Source: Amoebidium appalachense
Lineage: Eukaryota; Ichthyosporea
Direction: 5' to 3'
Assembly (NCBI GenBank): GCA_963693365.1
Contig: CAVNZM010000016.1
Coordinates: 744,001-808,000 of the forward strand
Length of the DNA: 64,000 bases
Notes under the pieces: model-generated
What the model was told of the DNA's origin: nothing
The model's input: only the letters and a program-made list of their open reading frames with translations
The model's database searches: none
In this document: one piece after another, positions 41,352-64,000 of the stretch
Numbering within the stretch: position 1 is the stretch's first letter
How the letters are laid out: each line of letters opens with the position of its first letter
Program-made: the position numbers and the translations under genes

Positions 41352-42268
41352 TTGTATTGTTGGATACAGTGGTCAAACATTAAGCTTTGTGAATGTAACA
41401 ACAGAAAATAGATTCTGGGGCCCACGAAGAGTCTTAGTGAAATATTTCTTGACATTCACCTCAAGTTGAAGGGATAACGGAAGGGAGGAGATGGGGGGGG
41501 GGGGGGGGGGGAGGGAGGGGGGGGGGGGGGGGAGGGGGGAGGGTTTGAATAATGGATAAAGAAGGAGGAACATTGTAGCATGATGAGTAAATACACAAAA
41601 ACACACGGACACACACACACAGACACATACATGTGCATGGAGGCACAGGCACACAGACACACAATCAGAATATGCATGCGGAGCATATAACCATGCATAC
41701 ATATCAAAAGCCTTGGTGGATGCACTGGTATGCATTCAAATTTAAAATGGTTTTATTTTTTTCTTGACGTAACTTCATATTTATTACTATAGAACCCACT
41801 TCAATCACACATCATGTTGGCACCGCTCATATTGCTCTGGGACCAGCCCCGGCAATGCAAACATAAATCACAGCATACGAAATTTCAATCATCAGCGTCC
41901 AATCAAACCTTATGCTATGAGTGTGTGAAGTAAAGTATGCCTTATTAAATCCCCCCCCCCCCCCCTCTCTCTCCTCCCCTCCCCCCTCTCTCTCTTCTCC
42001 CCCCCCCCCCCCTCTCTCTCTCTCTCTCAACCCCCTCCCCCCTCCCCCCCCCCCCGCCCCCCCCTCTCTCCCTCTCACCTTTTCACTTCCACACACTAGT
42101 GTTCAAGGACCCTCACAAACAGGGAAAAAGAAAAAAAAAAAAGCAAAAAAGAAATGAAATAAACAAAACCGGGAAAAACAAAAAAAAAGGTCTCTTCCTT
42201 TAAAGAACATGAGCAATATCTCGCATTTTGCCAACTCGACAACTCAGCCGACCATAGGCTGCTACCAA
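41171..42268. other. Spacer between retroelement and phosphatase 3' end
   Basis: No gene seen. It holds short (CA)n at 41321-41350, G tracts at 41493-41542, C/CT tracts at 41951-42065 and an A-rich patch at 42124-42190. CCAATCAGATC at 42264 is an exact copy of an 11-mer also at about 5154 and 19664. Confidence 0.6.
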
Positions 42269-49061
<6,793 letters not shown>

Positions 49062-50760
49062 GGTGCAAGAGTAAAGGGAAAGAGGGAAGGAGAAAGCTGT
49101 GTAGAACGACGGGGATGTTATAGGATGTGAAAATCCCTAATTAGAACGTGAGATATCTGTATATGCTGAACAAACACACTATTGCTAACTTGTAACCACT
49201 AGCATATGTATGTTTTATAGCTTGTTTTCCATGTTTTTTTTTGCTGTTCTGTTTTCAACTTGGTGGCCTGATCGATCACGCGTGACAGCTGCAGTGAATC
49301 ATGCGTTCCCCTGCTTTCTTATAGGATATTATGACTAAAAGTAAATTAGCTTTATAATTAAATCTGCTTTATTACACATAACTAAAACTTGTTGAACAAT
49401 GGATGGGCTCTTTAAAAACGTTTGTTGCGCAAATATCATGTCTTCTATATCGCGGTGAAAAAGGAAACGATGACGGCCTTGTGAGTCATGCCCTCTCAGG
49501 ACGAAACGAGCCTTGTAGAATACATAAACGTGTACATATCAAAATAATACCCGACAATAATCGAATTTATGGCGAATAAAAACAAAAACATAGTCAGCTA
49601 CATGTAGTATTATGGCACTCGATAGAATGGTGGCCACGGAAATAGAGCCTGATCGAAAGGGACCGTGGCTCGCCGGGCTGGTACACTTTGAGTAGAACTT
49701 CTGTTCTAAATTGTGAGCTCTTGGATTGAGGAAATATCAGGAAGCTGTTTGTACGTTTGGGATCTTGAGCCAACCAAACAGTGGCACCACTTACTTGACT
49801 AATAGAAATGCGTTGTTGCTTTTGCGGTAAGTATAACCATATATGGTTCGCAATCTTTTCACATCTCAAATTTACGCTTGCAATTTCAGGAAAATGTTTC
49901 TCTAACATGAGCAAATCGCAAAACCAAATGGTCCGACAAGAGAAAAAGAGGCGGAAAAACACAAAATATACATAATATGCCAGTACTAATTGTTCTTTTT
50001 TGTTTTGTATTTGTTTCCAAATGTTCTCAACATTCATTCGAAGATATGAGTAGTGCATTCTGAATAAGTGCATTCTGAATATAAATCTATCTCGTCAAGG
50101 AATATTAGGTTATCTACATTCGGTGATCAAGCCGAGCCGCGACCACGGCAGTGACGGCACACCGTTGGCTTTTCCCAGTTTTCGTGTTCTTCAAGTTCGC
50201 TCGCGACGGGAACACCTTGTTGGTGCACTTGCCAGCTTGTTTTGAACCTAGAGTTTTTGGTGCAAAATTGCTCTTTTTGCCTATGCTAAACGTCAGTTGT
50301 CTAAAGAGAAGTCTTTTTTTTGTTGAGTGCTTTTTTCTATTCATGACTTCAAAGCTGCTCATTTGTCATTTTCGAAAGTTCTTGACATTCCCTACACGTG
50401 CAAAAGTGCGAAAGGACATTGGCTCAAGTGAAATTGACTCATGAGTGCAACACATACTTTGTTTGTTTTCTTCACGCCGAGAAACATAAAGCCTAAACAG
50501 CATTACACCCATTCTAGATAGCTTGGAACTGAACGAACAAGGCTTACCAGAAACACGTTTCATGCACACACGACTTCTGACAGGACTTTTAGCTCTGCTT
50601 GCTCATTGAGACACACACGACCTGTTTGACAGGGAGGGACATCCTTTGCCCAAGTCTACCACAACATCAGCGAAAACATTGAAAGCATAGACATCAAGTC
50701 GAGATTCATTTGCTCATTTTTCCCAAGTGTAAGGGGTTTTATTTGCCTCTTGCCTCGAGA
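49062..50760. other. AT-rich spacer with an unsupported ORF
   Basis: Repeat-free sequence, the promoter side of both neighbouring genes. A minus-strand frame of 159 codons (49594-50073) is open and free of low complexity, and frames of 97 and 82 codons overlap at 50114-50444. None shows a family motif, and splice partners are lacking, so I do not call genes. Confidence 0.4.
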
Positions 50761-51304
50761 ATGGTTGTAGGTGTGGAGTTAGACATAGTAGCCGGGGTTT
50801 TTCTGCTGAGCGTGGGTTTGGTTACGACACTTGTTTTTGCCGTTATCGCCATTGCTGGCGTCCTATTGATAGCGAACTACGCATCTTGGGAGGTATGTTT
50901 AGATTTACTCCCCTCTCTCTCTCCCCCCCCCCTCCCCACCCCCCCTCCTTTCATCCCTCCGCTTTCTGCTTCGTTCTCTCTTTCTACACCCGTCTCCCCC
51001 TGCCTCCCCCTCCCGACCTCTAACCCTCCTCCACCCTTCCCGCTCGCGCAACCCCTTCTTAAGAGGCTGGTGCTCCCCTGCCTCTGTTGCAACATCTTTT
51101 TATACTCCACGTTTTAAATCGGTCAGCTCGGCATGAGCAGGGAAACGAAGGGAGCTAGCCGTTACGTGCCCACTTTTAGACGTACACTACGTAGCACACC
51201 CAAATCTACCCGCACTTACAAACTTCCTCGATCAATCACGAAATGCAAGAGCCGACGTTCTCACCGGGCACTTTCTTTACCTTCATGTAACGGAAGAAGC
51301 ATCA

Positions 51305-51343
<39 letters not shown>

Positions 51344-51711
51344 TCCTCCCCGGCCATCCACGTTTTCCACAAATGCTACCCCCGTGAGATGTGCTGGCAA
51401 ACACGGATATGACAACATGTGAATGGTCGTGAAATGTACACGCATGTAAGCGCCTGAGTGTGTGCTGTGCAACATTTCTATCCCTTTCGGGTCGTATATG
51501 GCATGTGAATGGTCGTGAAATGTACACGCATGTAAGCGCCTGAGTGTGTGCTGTGCAACATTTCTATCCCTTTCGGGTCGTATATGGCTGAGAATGATCT
51601 CTCTTTTGTGGACTGTTGCCTTGATGTGCATGCAGGATTGCCTGCCGATTCTAACTTCCTTTTTTACATTCTTACTTTGTATTCTCTACCTGTTTGCAGA
51701 AATCTCTTTCT

Positions 51712-51742
<31 letters not shown>

Positions 51743-51969
51743 TCCCCCCACCCCCTCACGCTTCTTCCTTTGGCCGACCAACCTCTTCCTTCACTGTGTC
51801 TTGTTCACCTAATTCTAACCAATTCCCCTTTGTCCCTTTCCGGGTGTTCTCCATTCTTTCGCAGGACATGCAAAGATGGAGGTTGCGAGAGAAGAGGGAG
51901 GATGATTATGCAAGGGATGTGATAAACCGAACACCGTCATATACGTTTTTGGCCGGACAGAATGCATGA
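50761..51969 (+). CDS. Small membrane protein, 78 aa, unrecognised
   Basis: Exons 50761-50892 and 51865-51969 join in phase 0 (TGG GAG|GAC ATG; donor GTATGT, acceptor CTTTCGCAG). ATG 50761 is preceded by TCGAGA. The N-terminus is strongly hydrophobic (VAGVFLLSVGLVTTLVFAVI, then AIAGVLLIANY), enough for one long or two short membrane spans. The second exon is charged and basic (MQRWRLREKREDDYARDVIN) and would face the cytosol. Length and layout suit a small subunit of a membrane complex, but I do not recognise it. The 972-nt intron contains two C tracts and a perfect 86-bp duplication. Confidence 0.62.
51417..51588. repeat. Perfect 86-bp tandem duplication
   Basis: Copies at 51417-51502 and 51503-51588 are identical (ATGTGAATGGTCGTGAAATG ... 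TTTCGGGTCGTATATGGC). It lies in the intron of the small membrane-protein gene. Perfect identity indicates a recent event or an assembly artefact. Confidence 0.95.
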
Positions 51970-57695
<5,726 letters not shown>

Positions 57696-58234
57696 TTGTC
57701 ACGCAACCGTTTTGGCGCTTAGCTTGAAAAAGGCGTCAAATTATATGTCGACATTGGCAATGTGACCTAACATGATCACGACTCCTGGTTGGAGACACCT
57801 GAGAAATGTGGCTCTTGGCTTCCCACAGCCCAGACGCTAAAATGGGAGAAGCGGTGGCTGGTTTAAATCCCCTTATTACTAGTTTTTCCGTCGACAAAAC
57901 GAAAAAATAATGCTTCTGGACGGTGATGGAAACAGAAGAAACACCAAGCCCATAAAAAAAGACATTGAAGAACCGGGGGGAAGGGGGGGGGGGGGGGGGG
58001 GGGGGGGGAATGGGGAGCTATGAGGGGAAGGAAGAGGTGGGAGAGGTGACAGAGAGAGGGGGAGGGGGGGAGGGGAGGGAGGGATCTATATCAGTGTCGT
58101 CAATTTGAAGGCTTATGCCTTATGATGTGAGCATTGTGAGTGCCTCCCCCCCCCTCTCTGTGTGCTCGGTGTGTGCGCAAGCGCACGCACGTGCACAGTC
58201 CTTATTAGATGCCGTGCGTGTGTGTAGTGCACTT

Positions 58235-58490
58235 CTACCTAAATAAGGGCTGGGATTTGGGGATGGGGGGGGGGGGGGGGGGGGGGGGGGGAGGTACGGC
58301 AGAACAGTAAGAAGCTTTTATTCCTTGGGTGGGGAGGGGGAAGGGGGGGGGAGGGGGGGGGGGGGGGGGGGGGGGGGGCTGTTACCTTTTCAGATGAGGA
58401 TACACTTGCTACACTCCCCGTGAAACTGGCCGGCTCTGACAACTGCACATGGACACTTAACAAACACATCCCATCCCCCAATCCCCTCCC

Positions 58491-58521
<31 letters not shown>

Positions 58522-58539
58522 ACACACACACAAACACAC

Positions 58540-58571
<32 letters not shown>

Positions 58572-58656
58572 GCAACCTCACCCACACACCCATAGACAAT
58601 CAAGCAGACACATGCTTGGGTTGGCATAAACGAAAACACACTCACACTCACGCTTG

Positions 58657-58739
<83 letters not shown>

Positions 58740-58829
58740 TAACATACACAGACATCAAAGGAGAGAGAAAAAGTCGGGGGGATTGGGGTGGCGGGGAGGG
58801 GGGGAGGAGGGGAGGGGGGGGGGGGGGGG

Positions 58830-58870
<41 letters not shown>

Positions 58871-58926
58871 GGAGGGAGAAAGAGAGAGAGAGACAGAAAG
58901 AGAGAGAGGGAGAGGGAGAGAGGGAT

Positions 58927-58964
<38 letters not shown>

Positions 58965-59591
58965 TGTGTGTGTGTGATAGAGAGAGAGGGATAAACATTG
59001 GAAATACACACCGATAGGAACTCTTGATGGATTTGTGGTGGTGTGGGTGTTGGGGGTACAGTCTCAAGTCCGGCGTCTGTCTCCTGAAAACAAAGCTGTA
59101 AGCACTACTAACTATACACATCTATCTTGGAGTTTCTCTTCTCATCACGTCTAAAGGTGGCCCTAAAGGGAAATTATGGTGGGAAGCTGTTATGAGCATG
59201 CGTTGAACATAAAAGAAAGAAAAAGAAAAACAGGACAAGCAATCGTGAAGAAAAATGGTGTACACGAGTGCATATGTGCCTGTAAAGTGCACTCTTCGGA
59301 TAAAGACCTTGAATAGGCAGAGCTGTGAAAGAGGCGGAGGCTTGTTTTGAGAGGGATGTGACAGAAGAAGTGCGTGGAGGTGGTGGGAGAAAGGTGTGTG
59401 TGTGTGTATGTGTGTCTGTCTGTCTGTCTGTGTGTGTGTGTGTGTGTCTGTATGTCTGTGTGTGTGTGTGTATGTGTGTCTGTCTGTCTGTGTGTGTGAG
59501 TGTATGTGTGTACGGGTGTGCAAAGATGTGAGTGTTCGTAGATGGGCTCTGTGTGCTTGAGCATGTGTGTGTGTGCGTGAATGTTGATACC

Positions 59592-59646
<55 letters not shown>

Positions 59647-60237
59647 GGTTTGTGCGTGTGTCCTTGTGTGTGTGTGTGCGTGTGCGTGTCTGTGTGTGCA
59701 GGTGTGTGCATGCATGCGCGCGTGCGTGTATGAATGTGCGTGTTGGTGTATGCCTGTGCCACGGTGCGTAACGACCGGGTGATGCCAGTTATGCGCCTGA
59801 ACGAATCGGGGGGGGAGGAAGGGGAGCGGGAAAGGGGCGAGAGAGAAAGAGAGAGAGAGCGAGAGAGTCAAACCACACAGGACACGGTAAAAGCGAAGTG
59901 TGGCTGGAAGGGATGCAGTTTTGTTTTATGGGAGCGTGCATGTGAGTAATTTAGCGTGTAAGTGGCATCTAAAGGCCTCATGAAAAAGGAGTTAGCCACT
60001 TGATTCTTCTACAAGTTTAGTGTGAGTAGCTTAGCGTGTGATTGTCTTATAACTTGTCTCGTTAGAAAAGAGTTAACCAGTTGAATCTTGCCTATATTTT
60101 CTAAATTTTCTCCCACTCACCGGTGGCGCTGTCGCCTGTAGCAGTATGCGAGTCAGCACAGAGCGGGGTGAGGTAGGTGTCTGTCCGTCTGTAACATCCA
60201 GAAAAGCACCCACCCCAGTTTCAACAGTCTCAGCCAT
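58235..60237 (-). CDS. Small Ser/Thr/Pro-rich protein, 86 aa, unrecognised
   Basis: Exons on the minus strand: 60121-60237, 59012-59083, 58386-58442 and a 15-nt terminal exon 58235-58249, all phase 0. ATG 60237 sits in CACAACATGG. Peptide: [78 protein letters not shown], then PLFR and TAG. It is probably disordered, with SP/TP sites. The last, tiny exon rests only on a good acceptor (AAATCCCAG) and phase. Introns hold CA, GA, T and G/C tracts. It is divergently placed to the ABCC-like gene, 646 bp between starts. Confidence 0.5.
58663..58738. repeat. (CA)n microsatellite
   Basis: CA array in an intron of the Ser/Thr/Pro-rich protein gene. GA arrays (58830-58962) and TG arrays (59395-59470, 59594-59645) lie in its neighbouring introns. 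Confidence 0.9.
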
Positions 60238-60429
60238 GTTGTGATCTACACAGCTGCTTGCCACTCCTATATCTATCTTCTTTTCCTTCTTTTCCTTCTT
60301 TTTTCTTCTTTTTGGCGCTACCTCCTATACCCCTTCTACCAGTTGAATCAATTGCTCCTTTGAAACTTTCTTTTTAAAAGTTCGTTCGTTTTTCTGAGTC
60401 TTGTGCACGAAGTTTTCATGAGCGAGGTG

Positions 60430-60437
60430 TGACGTCA
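60430..60437. promoter_or_regulatory. CRE-type palindrome TGACGTCA in a divergent promoter
   Basis: Located in the repeat-poor region between the starts at 60237 (minus) and 60884 (plus), followed by CGCAACGG. It is the same octamer as at 57677-57684. Confidence 0.4.
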
Positions 60438-60883
60438 CGCAACGGTCAAAAGCTTCCGCCTTCCAAATAAGGCTAAAAGCAAATCCTTTTTAGGAAGGTA
60501 GTTTCGAACGATTACGCAATCTTCCATATGCCCCCCCCCCCCCCCCCCCCCCCCCCCGGCCCCCGCGCCCCGGGCAGTGCAATTCAAAACATTGAAATGT
60601 TTTGTATGTAAACGTCTAATTGCTATATTCGAGTCACATGCCTTCACCACAAGCATGTGATACAGTCATACATGCAGGCACACTGCGTGACACCCTTTTT
60701 TCTAAAGTCTTTGCCGAACATCGACCATTTTCAATCTTTGCAGAACATGGTACCATTAAATTTGCACCAACCGATTTGATCAAATTTATAATACTTTTTT
60801 TTTTTTTTTTTTTTTCCATTTGCAGTTTATGACAGTAGGGACACTTAGTACTGTCTACACTTGTGGACTTAGCCTTACTGAAA

Positions 60884-62190
60884 ATGGAAACAAGCATTCC
60901 CAAAACCACACATCTAAATGGCACATTCCTCCCTACGGTCAGTCATCTTGCCATGTTTTCGGTGTTACCAATCACACTTTCTCTGTTATGCGCATGGACG
61001 TCTTTCCGTAGGAAGCCCAACCACCCCCCCACACAAAAAATAAATATGGATGCACAACCAAATGGCTCCGAAAGTGAGATCACACCACTATTGCAGCGTC
61101 CTGAAGTGCGAAAAAGCTGGTGGGAAGGGCGGACAAAACCACGCATGGTGAGTTATTCCCCCCCCCCCCCCCCCCCGTCCCCTCCTCTCCCCCCCCCCCT
61201 CCCCCCCCCCGGGGGGGGTCAGATTCCCCGTTTTGGACCAGCTCATCATCCGTCTAGCTAAATCAACTAGTTATCCAATGCCTAATTGGTACGCACATTC
61301 AACAATCGACTGTTCATTTTTCTTGAACATCGTAACCATCCATTTTTCCAAACCTTTATCTTGCCCCATGCCAGTGATCGACGTGCAATATCACTTGCTG
61401 TGCATATGCCAGCCAAGTAGAAACAGTGGCTTTGAGCCCCCCTGCCTAGGTTTCCTCGTCAACCTTCCCATCTCTATCCAGCCACATATGTATTCATTTT
61501 GTAGACGACTTTCCTCCCACAACAAACTCCTTACAGGGGTTTCCTATGCAACCTCATCTTACTTTGAAAACCGTCTCGACACACACCCCCCCCCCCCCTC
61601 TCCCCTCTTCCCCTTCCCCCTCCCCCCCGCCCCCCCCCCCCCCAAGGCTCAATTTCTCTTGTGCTCTTTTCATCCCCCCCCCCCCCCCCCCCACCTACCC
61701 CCAAACCCCCTCCCCCTTCTACGAACCCCCCCCCCCCCCCCTCCCCCTTCTTCCTCCAGATCCACCTAGCACTACTGTTCGTCTGCATCATCTCCACTTT
61801 GAGCCTGCGTGGGTACGCTCTTGTCAACACATCAACATGTACAGAGATGCGCATGTTGGGTCTTTGGACGGACTCATGTTGGTTGTGTGCATGGGTAGTG
61901 CTGCTTTTTGCTCATGTTCGTGACATATACACAAACAGGTAGGTAGCTGCTGGTCCATCCCCCCCGCCCCCCACCACCACCACCACCACCACCCCCCACT
62001 CCGCAAACCTACCCCCCATGGCGTAACATTTCCTATTGTTATACCACATCCCTGAGTGGCCAGAGAGTACACACGTATATTTACGTTAGAAGGAAAGACA
62101 GGAAGTAAAATTGTTTGCAGTATGTGTGTGTAATGTAGAGAAAACAAGAGAATTTTCATTGTTTTTGTATGTACGTATGTAGTGTGTGTG

Positions 62191-62253
<63 letters not shown>

Positions 62254-62730
62254 CGCGTGTATGTGTGTGTTGTGTTGTGTGTGTGTGTGTACACATGTGT
62301 GTATATACATATACTGTCTTTCTTTCCTTCTCCTTTTTCGTTTTTTAACAAGCAAAAATATCCTCAATCCAATTGCCAAAAAAAAAAAAACAGCTTGTTT
62401 CATTCGACAACAGTTTAGAATACTCGTGCAAGGTTTGAATTCTTGATTTGTGATTGTCCAATCTCAAGTCCTGCTATCTCTTTTCTCCAGAGACAAAGAA
62501 CCAGAACAAAAATTTAATTATTAATTTTCTTTTTCTTTTTCTTTTTATTTTTTATTTTATTTTTATTATTTTATTATTTTTTTTTATTATTATTATTATT
62601 TTTTTTTTTTTTTTTTGTGTGTGTGGGGGGGGGGGGGGGGGGGGGGAGGGGGGGACAATTTAGAGTATCAGAGTAGAAAGGATGAATGCAGCCCCGTGCC
62701 AAGGTTTTTTTCCTCTTTTTTTTTCCCCTT

Positions 62731-62765
<35 letters not shown>

Positions 62766-63441
62766 TGTGTGTGTGAGATTGGAGGAAATATCTGAGAAAA
62801 TGAAAAAGGTATTAAGGATTATGATTCAAAGCAAAGACAGAATAGAGCAAAACGGGACAAAATAGCATGGCATCAGTTGAATAACCCCCCCCCCCCCCCC
62901 CCCCCTTTTTTTCTTCCTTTTTTTTTTTTTTTTTTTTTTTAACTCTTTCCTTTCCTCTCCCACAGGCCGCCTCCCACCATTGCTACAGCGTTTTTCATCG
63001 TCGATTTTTCACTCTTGATCTTTCAACTTCACGAATTTCTGGTGGATCCATCACCAAATCCATGCGTGAATTTACAGATTTTCATCGCTTTGGTATGTGC
63101 GGAATTCGGCACTGCTATATTAGGAAGCGTGTGGCCATCTGAGGAATTTCTGAGAGATGAAAAGAATGAATTGAGAATTTGGCCGGATGATCGTGTGTGT
63201 CCACTGTTGTGGGTCAGCTATGAATATCTCACACCACTACTATCTAAGGTATATCCCAGATGTGTGTGTACACGTGTGTGTGTTTGGGGGGTGGGGGGGG
63301 AGGGAGGGTGTGTGTATGTGTGTGTGTGTGTGTGTGTGTGTCTGTGTGTGTGGTTTGTGTGTGTGTGTGCACCCACGGCGGCCATGTTTAGGGGGGTCCA
63401 CCGTGTGTGTGCGTGTGTGCGTGCGTGCGTGCGTGCGTGTG

Positions 63442-63493
<52 letters not shown>

Positions 63494-64000
63494 TGTGTGC
63501 GTGCGTGCGTGTGTGTGTGTGTGTGTGCACGCACGCATGAACACCTGCGGGCAGACATGTGTAATTTCTTTAGGTCCTTGCTCCCTTTTTTTCGGTAACG
63601 CACATACGTTCCGAGCTCGTGCCGTGGTATGTGCATGTCTTCCATTGCATGCGTGTGTGTGGTTGTGTATGCAGGTATGTGTAGCAATGTTTAGTCTACC
63701 TTCACCGCCATAATTTGATTCCAATTTTATCTACCTTTACCGTATTTTAAGTCCTTCACCGTATTTTAATTCCTTCACCGTATTTTAATTCCTTCACTGC
63801 ATTTTAATTCCTTTACCATATTTTAATTCATTTTTTCATTAAACAGGGATTCCGTCACCCGTTCAGATACGAAGACACCTGGCTTCTACCTCGCAGTTCT
63901 TTAAGCGAAAATGTCGCACATGACTTTTACGCAATATACGTTAAAGAGAACGAGAGACTCAAGCACCACCCACACGTTTTCTGGTGGTTACTAAAAATGG
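60884..64000 (+). CDS. ABCC/MRP-type ABC transporter, N-terminal part
   Basis: Exons 60884-61147, 61760-61938, 62966-63248 and 63847 to beyond the window; phases agree. ATG 60884 is the first in frame after TAG 60836 and follows a T-rich acceptor (TTTGCAG, 60825). The N-terminus has a glycosylation site (NGT) then membrane helices: HLAMFSVLPITLSLLCAW, IHLALLFVCIISTLSL, LCAWVVLLFAHV, TIATAFFIVDFSLLIFQL, LQIFIALVCAEFGTAILGSV. After these, GFRHPFRYEDTWLLPRSSLS matches the L0 linker motif (GyrrPL..-DlW.L) found before TMD1 in ABCC transporters with a TMD0. The catalytic ABC cassettes lie outside. Such proteins export organic anions or glutathione conjugates. Introns are rich in C, T and TG tracts and a 19-bp minisatellite. 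Confidence 0.75.
62197..62245. repeat. (TG)n with (CG)n in an ABCC gene intron
   Basis: TG array followed by GCGCGCGCGCGC. The same intron has T-rich (62527-62616), G (62626-62646), second T/TG (62727-62775) and C (62886-62905) tracts. Confidence 0.85.
63407..63530. repeat. (TGCG)n tetranucleotide array
   Basis: About 25 TGCG units with TG interruptions in the last intron seen of the ABCC-like gene. A similar (TGCG)n lies at 20065-20125. Confidence 0.9.
63735..63830. repeat. 19-bp minisatellite, about five copies
   Basis: Units CTTCACCGTATTTTAATTC with small changes (AAGTC, CTGCA, TACCAT). It ends 16 bp before the acceptor of exon 63847. Confidence 0.9.

Noticed and set aside
49594-50073. 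159-codon minus-strand ORF in quiet DNA
   Set aside because: No recognisable motif, AT-rich context, competing plus-strand frames; listed only within the spacer description.

Overview
The window is nuclear DNA of an intron-rich unicellular eukaryote. Three things point there: GT-AG introns with pyrimidine tracts and CTAAC-like branch points, standard stop codons (TAA, TAG and TGA all end reconstructed genes), and the families found (metaxin, TRAF-type RING/MATH, OTU protease, Kelch, ankyrin, C2, ABCC transporter). I cannot name the species. Kelch/ankyrin/TRAF genes with dense introns would fit a protist such as a fornicate, but that is a guess. The most striking property is the simple-sequence load. 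Dozens of G/C homopolymers (up to 78 nt) and (CA/TG)n, (GA/CT)n arrays fill introns and spacers, while exons are short and clean. Most long open frames are translations of these repeats and were ignored. Genes were rebuilt exon by exon, requiring splice sites, matching phases and family similarity.

Layout: 366-1190 (+) 3' end of a METTL21/METTL22/FAM86-like methyltransferase; 2502-9872 (-) a nine-exon metaxin-like gene; 12909-14557 (+) ankyrin-repeat protein; 15040-15810 (-) unknown gene sharing a very short bidirectional promoter with a C2-domain gene (15867-18561, +); 19752-23058 (+) OTU-type cysteine protease; 24055-27218 (+) TRAF-like RING/zinc-finger/MATH gene with two frame breaks; about 27860-33615 (-) Kelch-repeat gene with several +1 frame breaks and a decayed 3' part; 33707-34640 (+) weak small gene.

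35646-41170 (+) is a decayed Ty3/gypsy-type retroelement (gag, protease, RT, RNase H and integrase remnants) with stops, frame breaks and an internal tandem expansion. Then follow 42269-49061 (-) a seven-exon PHP-type histidinol-phosphatase-like gene; 50761-51969 (+) a 78-aa membrane protein; 54225-57695 (-) a membrane-anchored coiled-coil protein; 58235-60237 (-) a small Ser/Thr/Pro-rich protein; and 60884 to the window end (+) the N-terminal part of an ABCC/MRP-type transporter.

The genes do not form an evident pathway. The most novel signals concern genome structure: a dispersed repeat family of about 100-270 bp whose copies are bounded by poly-G tracts (two copies nearly identical, 16 kb apart, in opposite orientation), (CA)n arrays that end exactly in the AG of splice acceptors, and complementary simple repeats placed in the same introns.
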